64,000 nt of DNA, from the NCBI RefSeq assembly GCF_028858725.1, contig NC_084776.1, forward strand, positions 6,510,001 to 6,574,000. The letters are read 5' to 3'. Numbering within the stretch: the stretch's first letter is position 1; every line of letters begins with the position of its first letter. Origin of the DNA: Colius striatus. Lineage: Eukaryota > Chordata > Aves > Coliiformes > Coliidae. The notes beneath the pieces were generated by a model. It was not told where the DNA came from, ran no database searches, and saw only the letters and a program-made list of their open reading frames with translations. Positions 39,261-49,187 of this stretch are shown here, piece by piece. The translations under genes and the position numbers were made by a program.

Positions 39261-42200
39261 TGCGTTCGCCACTCGGGCTGCTGTTACTCAGAGCAGCAGA
39301 GGAGGGCTTCGCGTCCATTTCGGGGTGAAGTGCTGCTTTTAGACCCAGCGATCAAGGTGTGACGTGACCTCGGAGGCAGGGGCTGGACGGAGCGAGGCGG
39401 GAGAAGCTGCAGAGGCCGAGGCAGAACGAGCAGGTGGCACCTCGGTGCTGATTTGGTGCTTTGTACCTCTTCCAGGCCGCTCTTCCGAAAGCTACTGTGC
39501 TGGATTTGTCCTGCAACAACCTCATTTCCTTGCCGGTAAGGAGCCAGAGAGCCCTTGTGGGGATGAGTCCGCTGGGAAATCTTTCCAGCAGATTAGTGCT
39601 TGAGGAAAGGCTCAGCGGGAGGTTTGGAACCGGTGCTGCGCTCACTCTGTGGTGGCTGCGTGGCTCTGCTGGCAGCCACGGCTCAGTGCTGCTGCTGCTG
39701 GTTTTGGCCGAGGCAGGAGAGGGCAAAGCATTGCACTGCGTGAAGGTTGTGGTCTCTTCCTGCCAGAGGGTCCCCATGGGGTATAAAGACCCTTTGCATG
39801 AGCAGAGGAGACTCAGGCTTGTTTCTGTTGTATCACCTCATCAGTGTGTGTGTCTCGGCTGTCCTGCTGTGTTCCGTCTCCATCTTTTGAGGCAAAGGAG
39901 GAGAGTGGTTTTTCTCCATCACCATTCTGTAGGAAGTTAAGGGTTTGGGGGTTATGTGAGGTGCCTCCACATACTATCTGCTGAGGTTCCTCCAGAAAGG
40001 TGCTGAGAAGCTTTTTCTGGGGTTTGTTTGGGTTTCAGTCAGATTTCTGCAGTTTGATGCACCTGGTGAAACTGGATTTGAGTAAAAACCGGCTCCAACA
40101 GCTGCCCCTGGACTTCGGCCGCCTGGTCAATCTGCAGCACCTGGACCTCCTCAACAACCGTTTGGTCACTCTGCCTGTCAGCTTTGCACAGCTCAAGGTA
40201 AAACTTTCTGCTGGCTGGTTACGTAAAGCTTTGGGATGCAGCCCAGGGTCTTGTGATCCTTCTCAAGTCGGTTTCTCTGGTAAAGGATCCATCCTGCTGA
40301 CTACCTGCTCCAAAATTCATCTGGCTCTGCACCGCAGCTCAGTGGAAGTTGTCTACTGACAGTGTCTCTGCCCATGCCCGTTTCATACATGTGAAAACAA
40401 AGTCGTTCTTTGCTTCGGCTTTGGATCTCTTAAATAATTGCAAGACTACTGTGCCCTTACAGCTCTGCTTTATTGTTCCTTCCTGCAGAACCTGAAGTGG
40501 CTGGATCTGAAGGACAATCCCCTGGATCCTGTCCTGGCTAAAGTAGCAGGCGACTGTCTGGATGAAAAGCAGTGTAAACAGGCTGCTGTCAAGGTAAGAA
40601 ATCTGCTCCTATTCTTTTTTCTTTATCCTTTTGTCTTCCTTGGCTTTGCTGGCAGTGGTTCCTTTTGCTCAGCAAGCCGGTGAGGTGGTGTTTGCTGCGC
40701 TGACTTCACTGCTCTGTGTCCATTGAGGGCAAACACTGGGCTGAGTGGCCTTCTCTCCCATTATGGAGTTAAGAAAGGACTAAATGCAGGTTGCCAAGCA
40801 AGTGGAGGCACACTCAGACAAAATAAACCACGTCTAGGGTTTTATAGACCTGTTATCTCTGGAAAAGCTCTGGCAAACTTATAGGCCCAGGGAAATGGAA
40901 GCATTCTGTGATCCTCTGTGTCACACCAGTTTGGTTTTTAACAGAAAGATCTGTTTCTCAACCCCAAAGATTCAGGCAGGAAGGTGCAAGCTCTCTTTCC
41001 CTTCAGAGCTGTGCCCAAAAGGGTAAGCTGGGGCTGGTGGGCAGCCTCCAGAGACCTCAGCTTGTTTTCTTGGGCCCTGAAGGTGCTGCAGCACATGAAA
41101 GCGATCCAGTCCGAGCAGGATCGGCAACGGCAGCGGAAGCTCCAGGCAGAGCGAGGTAAGCACAGAGAGCCCTCAGGATCTCTTACATACCCATTGCCAT
41201 CTAACAAATACTTGTAACTATCAAAATCTGGAGGACTCCAGGGTAGAAGAGCAGGAGGGAGAAAGGTAGCAGAGGGTAACTATGCCATTTCTTGCCTGAA
41301 CTATAGTTAGATCTCTAGGTATAACGTGCTATAGGTTACCTATAAAACATGTGAAAGAAGAGCACAGGGTTTATTTTAAGGGAAACCTAATTCTGAGGCA
41401 GCAAAATGCAAGGTGTGTAATGTTAAAAAAAACCCGAGCAAAGATAAAAAAAGAGGATAATCATTTGGCTTCCTCACTCCCATTGGGAACAGACAAGCAG
41501 CTAATAAGGAGGCAATGACAACCCTTTGCATTAAAGGAAACAACTTCCTATTAATCCCCAGAAATGGAGAAGAAGCGTGAGGCAGAACAGCGAGCAAAGG
41601 AGGCTCAAGAGAGAGAGCTGAGGAAGCGGGAGAAGGCAGAGGAAAAGGAACGCAGACGACGGGAGTATGACGCTCAGAAAGCTGCAAAGCAGGAGGTGGA
41701 GAAGAAAACTAAAAAGGAAACGGTGCAGACCCGAAGTAAGTAGTATCTGGTTTGGGTGGGATTACATCAGACTTCGTCTCTATCACATTTTGATGCTGCC
41801 AGATTTGCTTTTATGCAGCCGAAGTACTGGGAGATGGGAGGAGTAGGGAGGGCCCTGTAGGACTTGTATTGAGCTGTGTGGCTGCACCCTTTCCCCTTCA
41901 GCTCTGCTCCCACTAAACTGTCCAGCAACTGGATTCTAAAGGGTCTGTAGCTGCTCCTGAGAATGACCCTCCCCTCATTTTAACTGAACTAGATGTGCAA
42001 AACCAGCTCTTGTGCCACACAGAGGTGTGTTACACCCTCTGCATGAAGCCTGTGACATGAACTCTGACACGTTTCACCCAGAGCAGTTAGATCCCACACG
42101 TTTATTAACCAGAGTTAAGGGATGGAAATTCAAGACAAACGACAACTACAGCACAGGCCAAGTTACCTTACCTGAGCAGCTCATTCCTGAGTGCAGGCTG

Positions 42201-42500
42201 TTCAGGGTGTTTGATGAATTCCTTATGCTCTGTCCTGGAAACGTTGCTGTTACAGAGCCTGCCTCCAGCTCTCGTGCCCCTCAGCCTCCCCGGCACAAAG
42301 CCTCCTGGTCGCGCTCGGTGCTGCGGGTCCTGCTCCTGGTGCTGCTGTGCCTCCTCTGTGCCCTGGCCGCCTGCAAGCTGACGGAGCTGCGCCACCAGCC
42401 TCTGTGCATCAGCGTCAACACTCTCTACGAGGACGTGGTCGCCGCTCTGCAAAACCACAAAACCCTGCAGAACATGCTACAACAGAACTCGCAGCAGTGA
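39064..42500 (+). CDS. LRRC59: LRRC59, leucine-rich repeat containing protein 59 (ER/nuclear envelope membrane protein)
   Basis: Tail-anchored ER and nuclear envelope protein that faces the cytosol, binds ribosomes and aids nuclear import of FGF1 (family knowledge). Coding exons: 39064-39168, 39476-39535, 40039-40197, 40489-40593, 41083-41155, 41562-41735 and 42256-42500. They join in frame to 306 residues, against 307 in human. Order of parts: N-terminal [18 protein letters not shown]; LRRs with [40 protein letters not shown] and [13 protein letters not shown]; a charged coiled coil ([19 protein letters not shown]); a basic linker; one membrane segment ([19 protein letters not shown]); and a short luminal tail ending QNSQQ. 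The gene is compact, with introns of a few hundred bp. It is divergent from ACSF2 and convergent with EME1. Confidence 0.97.
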
Positions 42501-44611
42501 TTGTCCTGGACGGGCACTTGCTTCGTCAGCATCTCCCTCCACCATCTACACAGCCAGAATTCCTATGGAATTGTGTTCTGATGGAACTGCTTTCGATCAG
42601 CCAGCACTGGTTTGCTGGTCCACTCCACGCAGAGTTATTGTTCAGATCAGCTTTGCTGTGCATGTTTTGCAGTTGGCCTGTAACTCCCATTATTTGCCCT
42701 CGTTCCCCTAAACTTGTTAAACTTGCCTCCAAGGGATGGTTACCTAGATTGTGAGATGCAGAAAGCTGCCAGGCTGTAGGAGCAGAACAGACAAGCCCTT
42801 GTGTTATCGGGGTAGCTGAGCTCAGACCTGGAGGTACAAGGTTTTTAATACATGCCCATTCCTTGCTCTCATTTCTATTCCTGCTAAAATCAGTGATACA
42901 GCTGTATGGGAATGATACATTCAGGCCTTCTCCAGGGCCAATTACCAGGTGTAGGATGGCTGCGTGTCTGTGTGTCGGAGTGAAGAAGCTGATGTACTAT
43001 GGAAAGGAGCTGAAAATTTTCAATACAAGAGTTTTCACAGCAGTTTGTCTGAACGGGGTGTTTATGTTGAAATGCACTTTTCATCTTAATTCAGTCTTTT
43101 AGAAACAGCCCCGAGTGATTGCTGAGGATGTTAATTTTAACCAGCTAGTACCAACAAAGTGGCTGCAGCGTGGGGAGGGGGACTGGCCAGTCTGCAGGTT
43201 GGGTTTGTGTCTGCAACAAGAGGGGGGTGTCTGACACCTAGGGACGGACAGTGGGCCAGTTGCCAGCTGCAGCGGTGGCAGGCAGCGCTGGGTGGCGCTG
43301 TGGCAGCATTGCAGGCTGGAGCAAAGGGCTTGGCCTGGGGGCTCTGGGCAAGGCTGGGGGGTTTGGAGGTTTGCACCCAAAGAAAACCCGGCTGGGCAAA
43401 GACCTGCAAATTATTTATCTGTTTCCTTACAGAGAAAAGCAAACAGAAGTTGGTCAGAGCCTGAAGGGCTTTGTAGTTCTAAACTGAAGCAGACAAGTAG
43501 AGGTTTCAGGGAATATCCACGCTCCAGACTCCACTGAGACAACTCACATCAGTCACCAGAATCACTCCCCCTCTTCTCATCCTTGAGGTTGTTGCTGGTG
43601 AGAGCAGTGCCACGAGGAAATAATCTGTAGCATTTCACACCAAGGTCATTACTGAAGCTGCACACCATCCCTTTTGTAACCTGGTGACGAGACTGCGGTT
43701 CCCTGCATACCATGCAGAAAAATGTGACAGCAAGGGTGTCACATGAAGGGAAGGACGGGCTGCCTGGCTCTGGCTTAGCAGTATAAATGTTTTCTAAGCT
43801 TCCCTGAAACAGATTTAGGCATCTAACTCATCACATTCCTTAAGAGGTCTTGTCTTACTATCCAGAAATGTTCAGAAACTCAGCAAACAGTAGTCAAAGC
43901 GACATTTCCCCTCTGCAGACATTCCTGACAGCATCTGCTTTGCCATCTAGGAGAGTGCTGCCTCAGTTCCCAGATGAGAGGCTCACAAGATTGATAGGTT
44001 CAGCTCACAAGTGTGCTCCTGGTCAGGCAAGGGCTCCTGCTGGGTGTCTGGGGCTGGCAGAGGGGCAGGTGGTTTTTGTCACCAGAGGCAGCAAAGGTCC
44101 AAAAGGTGAATTCCACACTCTGGGCACAGTTTCATTCACTCTCAGCCCTCGTCTTGGTAAGTGCTGCTATCCCAAAAGCCCTCATTTGTCCTTGTGTGTA
44201 TACAAGTGCTAATGGCTGTGTGGACAGGCCAGTGTTTTCCCCAGTCTAATTAAAAGAAAAGCCTTTTCTGCCAACTGTTTAGGCCTCATAATTCCAGTGC
44301 TTATAATCAGATTTCAAGACCCACTATAGATTAAGCTGTCTGGAGACTGAATCAGGGCTAAATTTATAGCTGAAAGTTAGTCTTACTCATTCCCATCTGC
44401 CACAGCACAAAACTGAGTCTGTTTTGTGAGGTGAATTCTTCTACCTCACTAGAGCAGGTTCTGGGTGAGCAGCACCATGTGCCTTTACCATTAGGAATTT
44501 TCACTCTGGAGACAAGATAACCCCTAGCAGTGTTCCTTTCAAACAGATGACATCCCTGTCTGTATTCTAGATGGCATGCTAAGAAGCAAAACTCATTATT
44601 ATTCAAAAGTA

Positions 44612-44699
44612 TTTATTTTATAGGAAGACAACTAAAAGGAACTGTCAAGTGCTGTCCCATGCCCAACTCCTGCTCTTATAGATATTCACCATATTTATT
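44612..44699 (-). terminator. EME1: Two AATAAA poly(A) signals, candidates for EME1
   Basis: On the minus strand AATAAA occurs at 44699-44694 and again at 44617-44612, which is 149 and 231 nt after the EME1 stop codon. Either would give a short 3' UTR. Confidence 0.6.
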
Positions 44700-44748
44700 G
44701 TGTAAGCTCCCCATTTTCAGCCATTTTATCCAACCTTCCTTCTGCCAC

Positions 44749-44754
44749 AATAAA
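44749..44754 (+). terminator. LRRC59: AATAAA poly(A) signal, candidate for LRRC59
   Basis: Canonical hexamer on the plus strand, 2.25 kb after the LRRC59 stop and only about 95 bp from the EME1 stop codon on the other strand. Confidence 0.5.
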
Positions 44755-44847
44755 GTCTAAATGTGCTTTAAGTCTTTCAATTAGGATCAGTGAATGTTAC
44801 CTAAGCACATCTTCGCACACAATCAGTAAAATCCTTGTGCCATGCAG

Positions 44848-47800
44848 CTACACAATTGAATCCAAATAGAGGTCAGGGTCGTGGGAAGTCATCTGCAGGT
44901 AGATGCGCCGGGAGAGCTCTGGCCCAACCCGCCGGGCAGTGGCTGTCACACCCTCACCACGGTGCACAAGGATGTTGGCCAGCATGTCTTCCCTCTCCTG
45001 CTCTGAGGAGCATCTGCTGTAGGCCTAAAAACAACACAAAGGAAAAGCACTGTTATCCATTTGCATTCATGGCTCAAAACAAAAAATGAAAGGTATGCAT
45101 CTGTGGCTGCTCAACCCCTCACAGGCTGGTGCAGCAGCAGTACTGCTCCTTGGGCTGTCTGCTCCCCATAGCCAAGGCAATGAGTGCCAAGGAATCACTT
45201 CCTTCCCTACCTTACTAGCCAGCTCAGACAGAGCCATGTTTCAAACTTCATGCCAGTTAAATGATTTCTTCCACTCCTTATGTTGTTTGTATGTCTGCAC
45301 ACTGTGCTCAGTAAGCCTGAGGCATCCTCACCTGGACCAGAAGCTGAGGAGAAGGGTAGGCAGACACAATAGCCTCAGCCATCTCACTGCTGACCCGGTT
45401 GAATTGTTGTATCTGCCTCTTCCAGACTTCCAAGAGCCCCTTTCCAGAAGGATCCACCTTCACCCCTCCACACCATTTCTTATCCAAGTAGAAAGAGAAG
45501 CCTGTCTTCTCTCGCTCTCGCCTAGGGAGAGCAAAGGGTGGGAAAGCAAATGAGTCAGTGAGGCTGTGAAGACAATCCTGATCCTGCATCTGCTGTCACG
45601 TAGCTGGAGAAGGCACAAGCTGTTTCTCACCTCGTGCTGTTACAGACACCATTGTCATCAACGTAAATGCTAAAAATTAAACCTCATTTTCTCTATGTGC
45701 ATTTCCAAGTTCCCTAAGATCCAGATTTCCCACTGAAAAAAGAAACAATCCTGCACTTGGGAGCAATCCTGACAGAAGGCAACACGCATACAAAGTGGTA
45801 AACAAGAAAGCACTTTCTGTCAACCACGATCAACCACTTTTACATGTCATTTTTAATGACATCTCACCTCTTCTCACGGCCGAGATGCAAAACACAGCAG
45901 CTGCTGTGATAGGAATGCCAGGATTGTGTCAGACTACACAAGATGGCTTTCTTAGCTAGGGCTGTGCAGCATGCTGCTGTCCCTCTGTATCAGTGTCAGC
46001 AGCTAAGTGGTTGATTCTCTGTAATGTCTCTCTTGGTTACATGCTGAAGAAGAAAAGCTGGTGCTATAAGAGCCCAATCCTATTGGTATTCTCATCCCAC
46101 TCCTAAAATTGTGCTGAGAACAAGAGCTTTGCTTGATGTCAAGACTCCAATGGGAAATGAGGGTCTGTTCTAACCTCTCCCCAGGCAGGCCATCAGTTTC
46201 CAAGAACCAACCCTGTGCTGCAGTCACAGGCCTGTTGTTCCCTCCTCTGTCACCGTGAAAGTGCAGCATGACCAAACCTCATCAGTGTACTCACTTGAAC
46301 GGTGCTTCAGCAACAGCTTTTGTGAACATGGTGGCAAATTCTCCAAGCTCCTCACAACTCTCAAACAAGTTGACTTGGACTTTTTGGCACAGCTGCAGAT
46401 CTATCATGGCCTGTGAACATCATTGCAAACAACAAATGGAACAATTAATCTTCTTGCATCAAACCCCACTCATCTGAGGAAAAACAAAAGGGGTCACAAT
46501 ATCTTGCTATGGGAGAACATCAACCCTCTCCCCATTTGGGGAACAGTTCATTTAAGGCTCTGAAGTATTTAAGGGCAACCTGTCTCCTGCTGGTTGGTAC
46601 CAGTTTGTTTCCTTTTCAGCTGCCACAGTGTCTCAGCAACAAGCTCTGTGGCAGACAGGCCACCTAGCCCAGGGCAGCACTCGTGTGTTGCCAAGAGGAC
46701 ATGAAATGTGAGACTGGTTGAGACTGACATTGGGATTGAGGTGGAAGTCAGGCACCTGGGCAGTGGGGAACTGAACTCAAGGAGCCCTGGACTGATGAAG
46801 GCTGAATCCCCTTTGCCCAAGAAAGTATGTGATTGGGTCAAATGCTCAAACAATGTCAGGCAACAAGATCTGATGTCTGCATCCCTGCTTTGCAGGTACT
46901 CACTTCTTCCACATCCATTCTGGTTATCTCCAGGCCAGAACCCTTCACTTCCCTTTTCCTCTGCTTTCCCTGTTTCTCTTCCTGCTTTCCACTTGCTGCT
47001 GCCTGGTGCAGTTTCTTTTTGGGCTGAACTCTGAGAGGCCTAAGAGTAAAGGGAGACAGAGTTTGTGCTCTTTTCCGGGTGTTTCCCACTGTTCACTGCA
47101 GTGACAGGATGGATGGACCTTTGCTTGTTTTTCTGTAACACCAGTGGACTAGTTCTGAGTGGGAATAGCTCTTATGCACCAGTCTTTGCTAGGAATTCAT
47201 GTCAATGCCTATGGCATTTTTTCTGAGGTCAGAGACAACACAGAAATGTTTGAAGGGGAGGAAAAAAGTTTAACCTGAAGTAATTTTCTACTCCAACTAC
47301 TGCCAGTGCCAGAATCTTCCCAGGTATTTTCTCCATCACATGAACCACGTAGCTCTCTAGAGTTTCCTTATGTCCTTCTGTACAACCCTGGGCCTCCTGC
47401 AAAGATCCAACAGAAAAACGAAGCTAAACCATTCTGAGGTACACATGCAAGGCAGCAATCTATGGCTCCAGTTCTGCAGATGAAAGTCTGTTCACCCAGC
47501 TCTCCAGGGGCAAGCAGGCTGTACTTGACCTCATATGAAGTTACAGAAGAAAGAAATAAATAATCCCACTTGATCTGACACCTTTTCCTCTTCAAAAATC
47601 TGTGAAACACTTGTAACTAGGCAAGAATGTTTGTCAGGACTTTGCATTATAGAACTCAAGTGGTTTTAATCCCTGAATGGTTTCTAAGACCTGCTTTCTG
47701 GGTTACTGAAACCATGGCTCCATCCCACATTAAAAACCCTTCTGCCAGAAGAGAGACGACCAACACCACCCTTACAGCAAGGCATGTTCAAGAGCACAAA

Positions 47801-48980
47801 AGACATAAATGCTCTCACTTGTTTGTAGTTGTGAATCATGGACAAAAACTCTTCCAGATGAAGCAGAACCAGAACATTTGGTTCTTCTGTCCATTTGTCT
47901 CCTTCTTCTACCTGTCCAGATAGGGAAACAGTCAGACCAACAGTCTAATTCACACAAACCAGTGCTCCCACTCTGACTTCTGAGGCAGGGAGAAAGTTGA
48001 GGGCATTGCTTGGGTTGCTAAATACAATTACTAATGAGGGTCAATAAGAGAGGCAGAAAAGGGCAAGAACACTGAGATTTTGCTCACACACCTGACAAGA
48101 CACAACCTTTCTCCTCCAGCTGATGCTGCAGGGTACAGCCTGACTCTCAACCACACAGGAATAATTTGCAGCCTGCAAAGCACTAAGGATCTGTCCACCA
48201 CCTTCTACCTGTAAGAGAGCTGAAATGAGGGTATGGGTCAGGTCTCCACAGCGAGAGCTGACAGTCAATACAAGGCAGATGCAGGCTGTGAGAACAAGTA
48301 CCTGGATCTAGCACCGCTGTTATGTATTTCTGGCACTCCCCTGGTCGCTGAGCTTTCAGCATTTTGGCAAGAGCCCTCTTTCTCTCTTTTTCCTGCTCCT
48401 GTTCCCTTCTCCGTGCATCTCGTTCCTTCCTCCTCTGACACATAGCCTGGCTGATTGCCTCCTTTTCCTTCCGACTATATTTTCTCTTCTTGGCAGCAGG
48501 TGATGTTTCAGGGCTTGCTTCCCTTACCAGAGGCCTACCATTCCGGCCTGTGTGCTCAGTCTGAGAAGCTGGCAGTGGGCACACGGAGGGCCTCTCAGCA
48601 TCACTTGTGCCATCTGGGCTGCCACAAGACACAGCTCCAGCCGACACGGGGTCTTCCCACGTTCTCTCTCTGCAGGATGCCAGCAGGCTGCCACAATCCA
48701 CATCCCCACCACAAACCGCATCCCTCTTTGCTTCCACCTTCCTTTTGATCCTCTCAGACAACGGAACGACCTCCACCAAGTCCTCATCTTCCTCTTCGCT
48801 TCCACTGCTCACCATCACAACTACCCCCGCCGAATTTCCCGGTTTGGGAGAGGGAGGTGAGGACTGCCGGCAGCCCAACACTCCGGGCGGTGGCTGTAAG
48901 AGGGCCGCTAAGCTGGGCAGCTCCTCCTCACCGCTCTCCTCAGACCCCATCCCGCTCTCCGCCATCCCGCTCTCCGCCAT
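44848..48980 (-). CDS. EME1: EME1, non-catalytic partner of the MUS81 structure-specific endonuclease
   Basis: With MUS81 it cuts 3' flaps, stalled forks and Holliday-type junctions in the nucleus (family knowledge). Coding exons, 5' to 3': 48980-48302, 48219-48092, 47911-47819, 47396-47275, 47030-46904, 46410-46295, 45521-45332 and 45024-44848. All joins are in frame and give 543 residues, against 570 in human. The long first exon encodes an acidic, disordered N-terminus and a charged helix ([12 protein letters not shown] onward). The nuclease-like ERCC4 fold begins at [14 protein letters not shown] and includes [21 protein letters not shown] and [16 protein letters not shown]. The C-terminal helix-hairpin-helix region includes [23 protein letters not shown] and [14 protein letters not shown]. 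The start is uncertain among three in-frame ATGs at 48980, 48965 and 48950. It shares a promoter with MRPL27. Confidence 0.96.
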
Positions 48981-49187
48981 CCCGCCTTTTCTCTCCCCTC
49001 AGGCGCCGGGGTGAGGGGGAAGCTCAAGCGCGCGTCGCGATTGGACGAAACGCGCGCGAGGCGGGCGGCGATTGGTCCGAACGCGCGCGGCCGCGCGCGT
49101 TCGGACCAATCGCCGCCCGCCTCGCGCACCCTCACGCCCGCCCACCGCCCCCCTCTCAGAGGAGGAAGTGACGCTGTGAGGGGAAAC
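48981..49187. promoter_or_regulatory. Bidirectional CpG promoter shared by EME1 and MRPL27
   Basis: Only 207 bp separate the two start codons, which point away from each other. The interval is extremely CpG-rich and TATA-less. NF-Y-type boxes are ATTGG at 49040-49044, ATTGG at 49071-49075 and CCAAT at 49106-49110. An ETS/GABP-like site, GAGGAAGTG, lies at 49162-49170 close to MRPL27, as is common for nuclear genes of mitochondrial ribosomes. The centre is a perfect palindrome, listed separately. Confidence 0.8.
49054..49127. repeat. Perfect 74-bp palindrome with no spacer
   Basis: Two 37-bp arms are exact reverse complements, centred between 49090 and 49091; the core is ACGCGCGCGGCCGCGCGCGT. 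I paired every base out to 49054/49127, and the first mismatch is 49053 against 49128. Each arm carries one NF-Y box (ATTGG in the left arm, CCAAT in the right). An imperfect third copy of part of the arm (GATTGGACGAAACGCGCGCG) lies just left at 49039-49058. Confidence 0.97.

Larger units (their letters stand above)
42501..44770 (+). other. LRRC59: LRRC59 3' UTR, reaching into the EME1 3' UTR
   Basis: Downstream of the LRRC59 stop there is no further protein-like frame. Candidate plus-strand poly(A) signals are ATTAAA at 44249-44254 and AATAAA at 44749-44754. If the canonical one is used, the UTR is about 2.25 kb and ends inside the EME1 3' UTR. The end point is inferred. Confidence 0.45.

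Noticed and set aside
37352-39318. Very long open frames (425-606 codons) on both strands with 12-residue repeats
   Set aside because: They exist only because the minisatellite unit is 36 bp, a multiple of three, so five frames stay open at once. No start context, splice pattern or domain supports a protein.
42012-42255. Upstream extension of the last LRRC59 exon as one 162-codon frame
   Set aside because: The part before 42256 is intron. The acceptor TTACAG at 42250-42255 restores frame and gives the expected linker and membrane segment.
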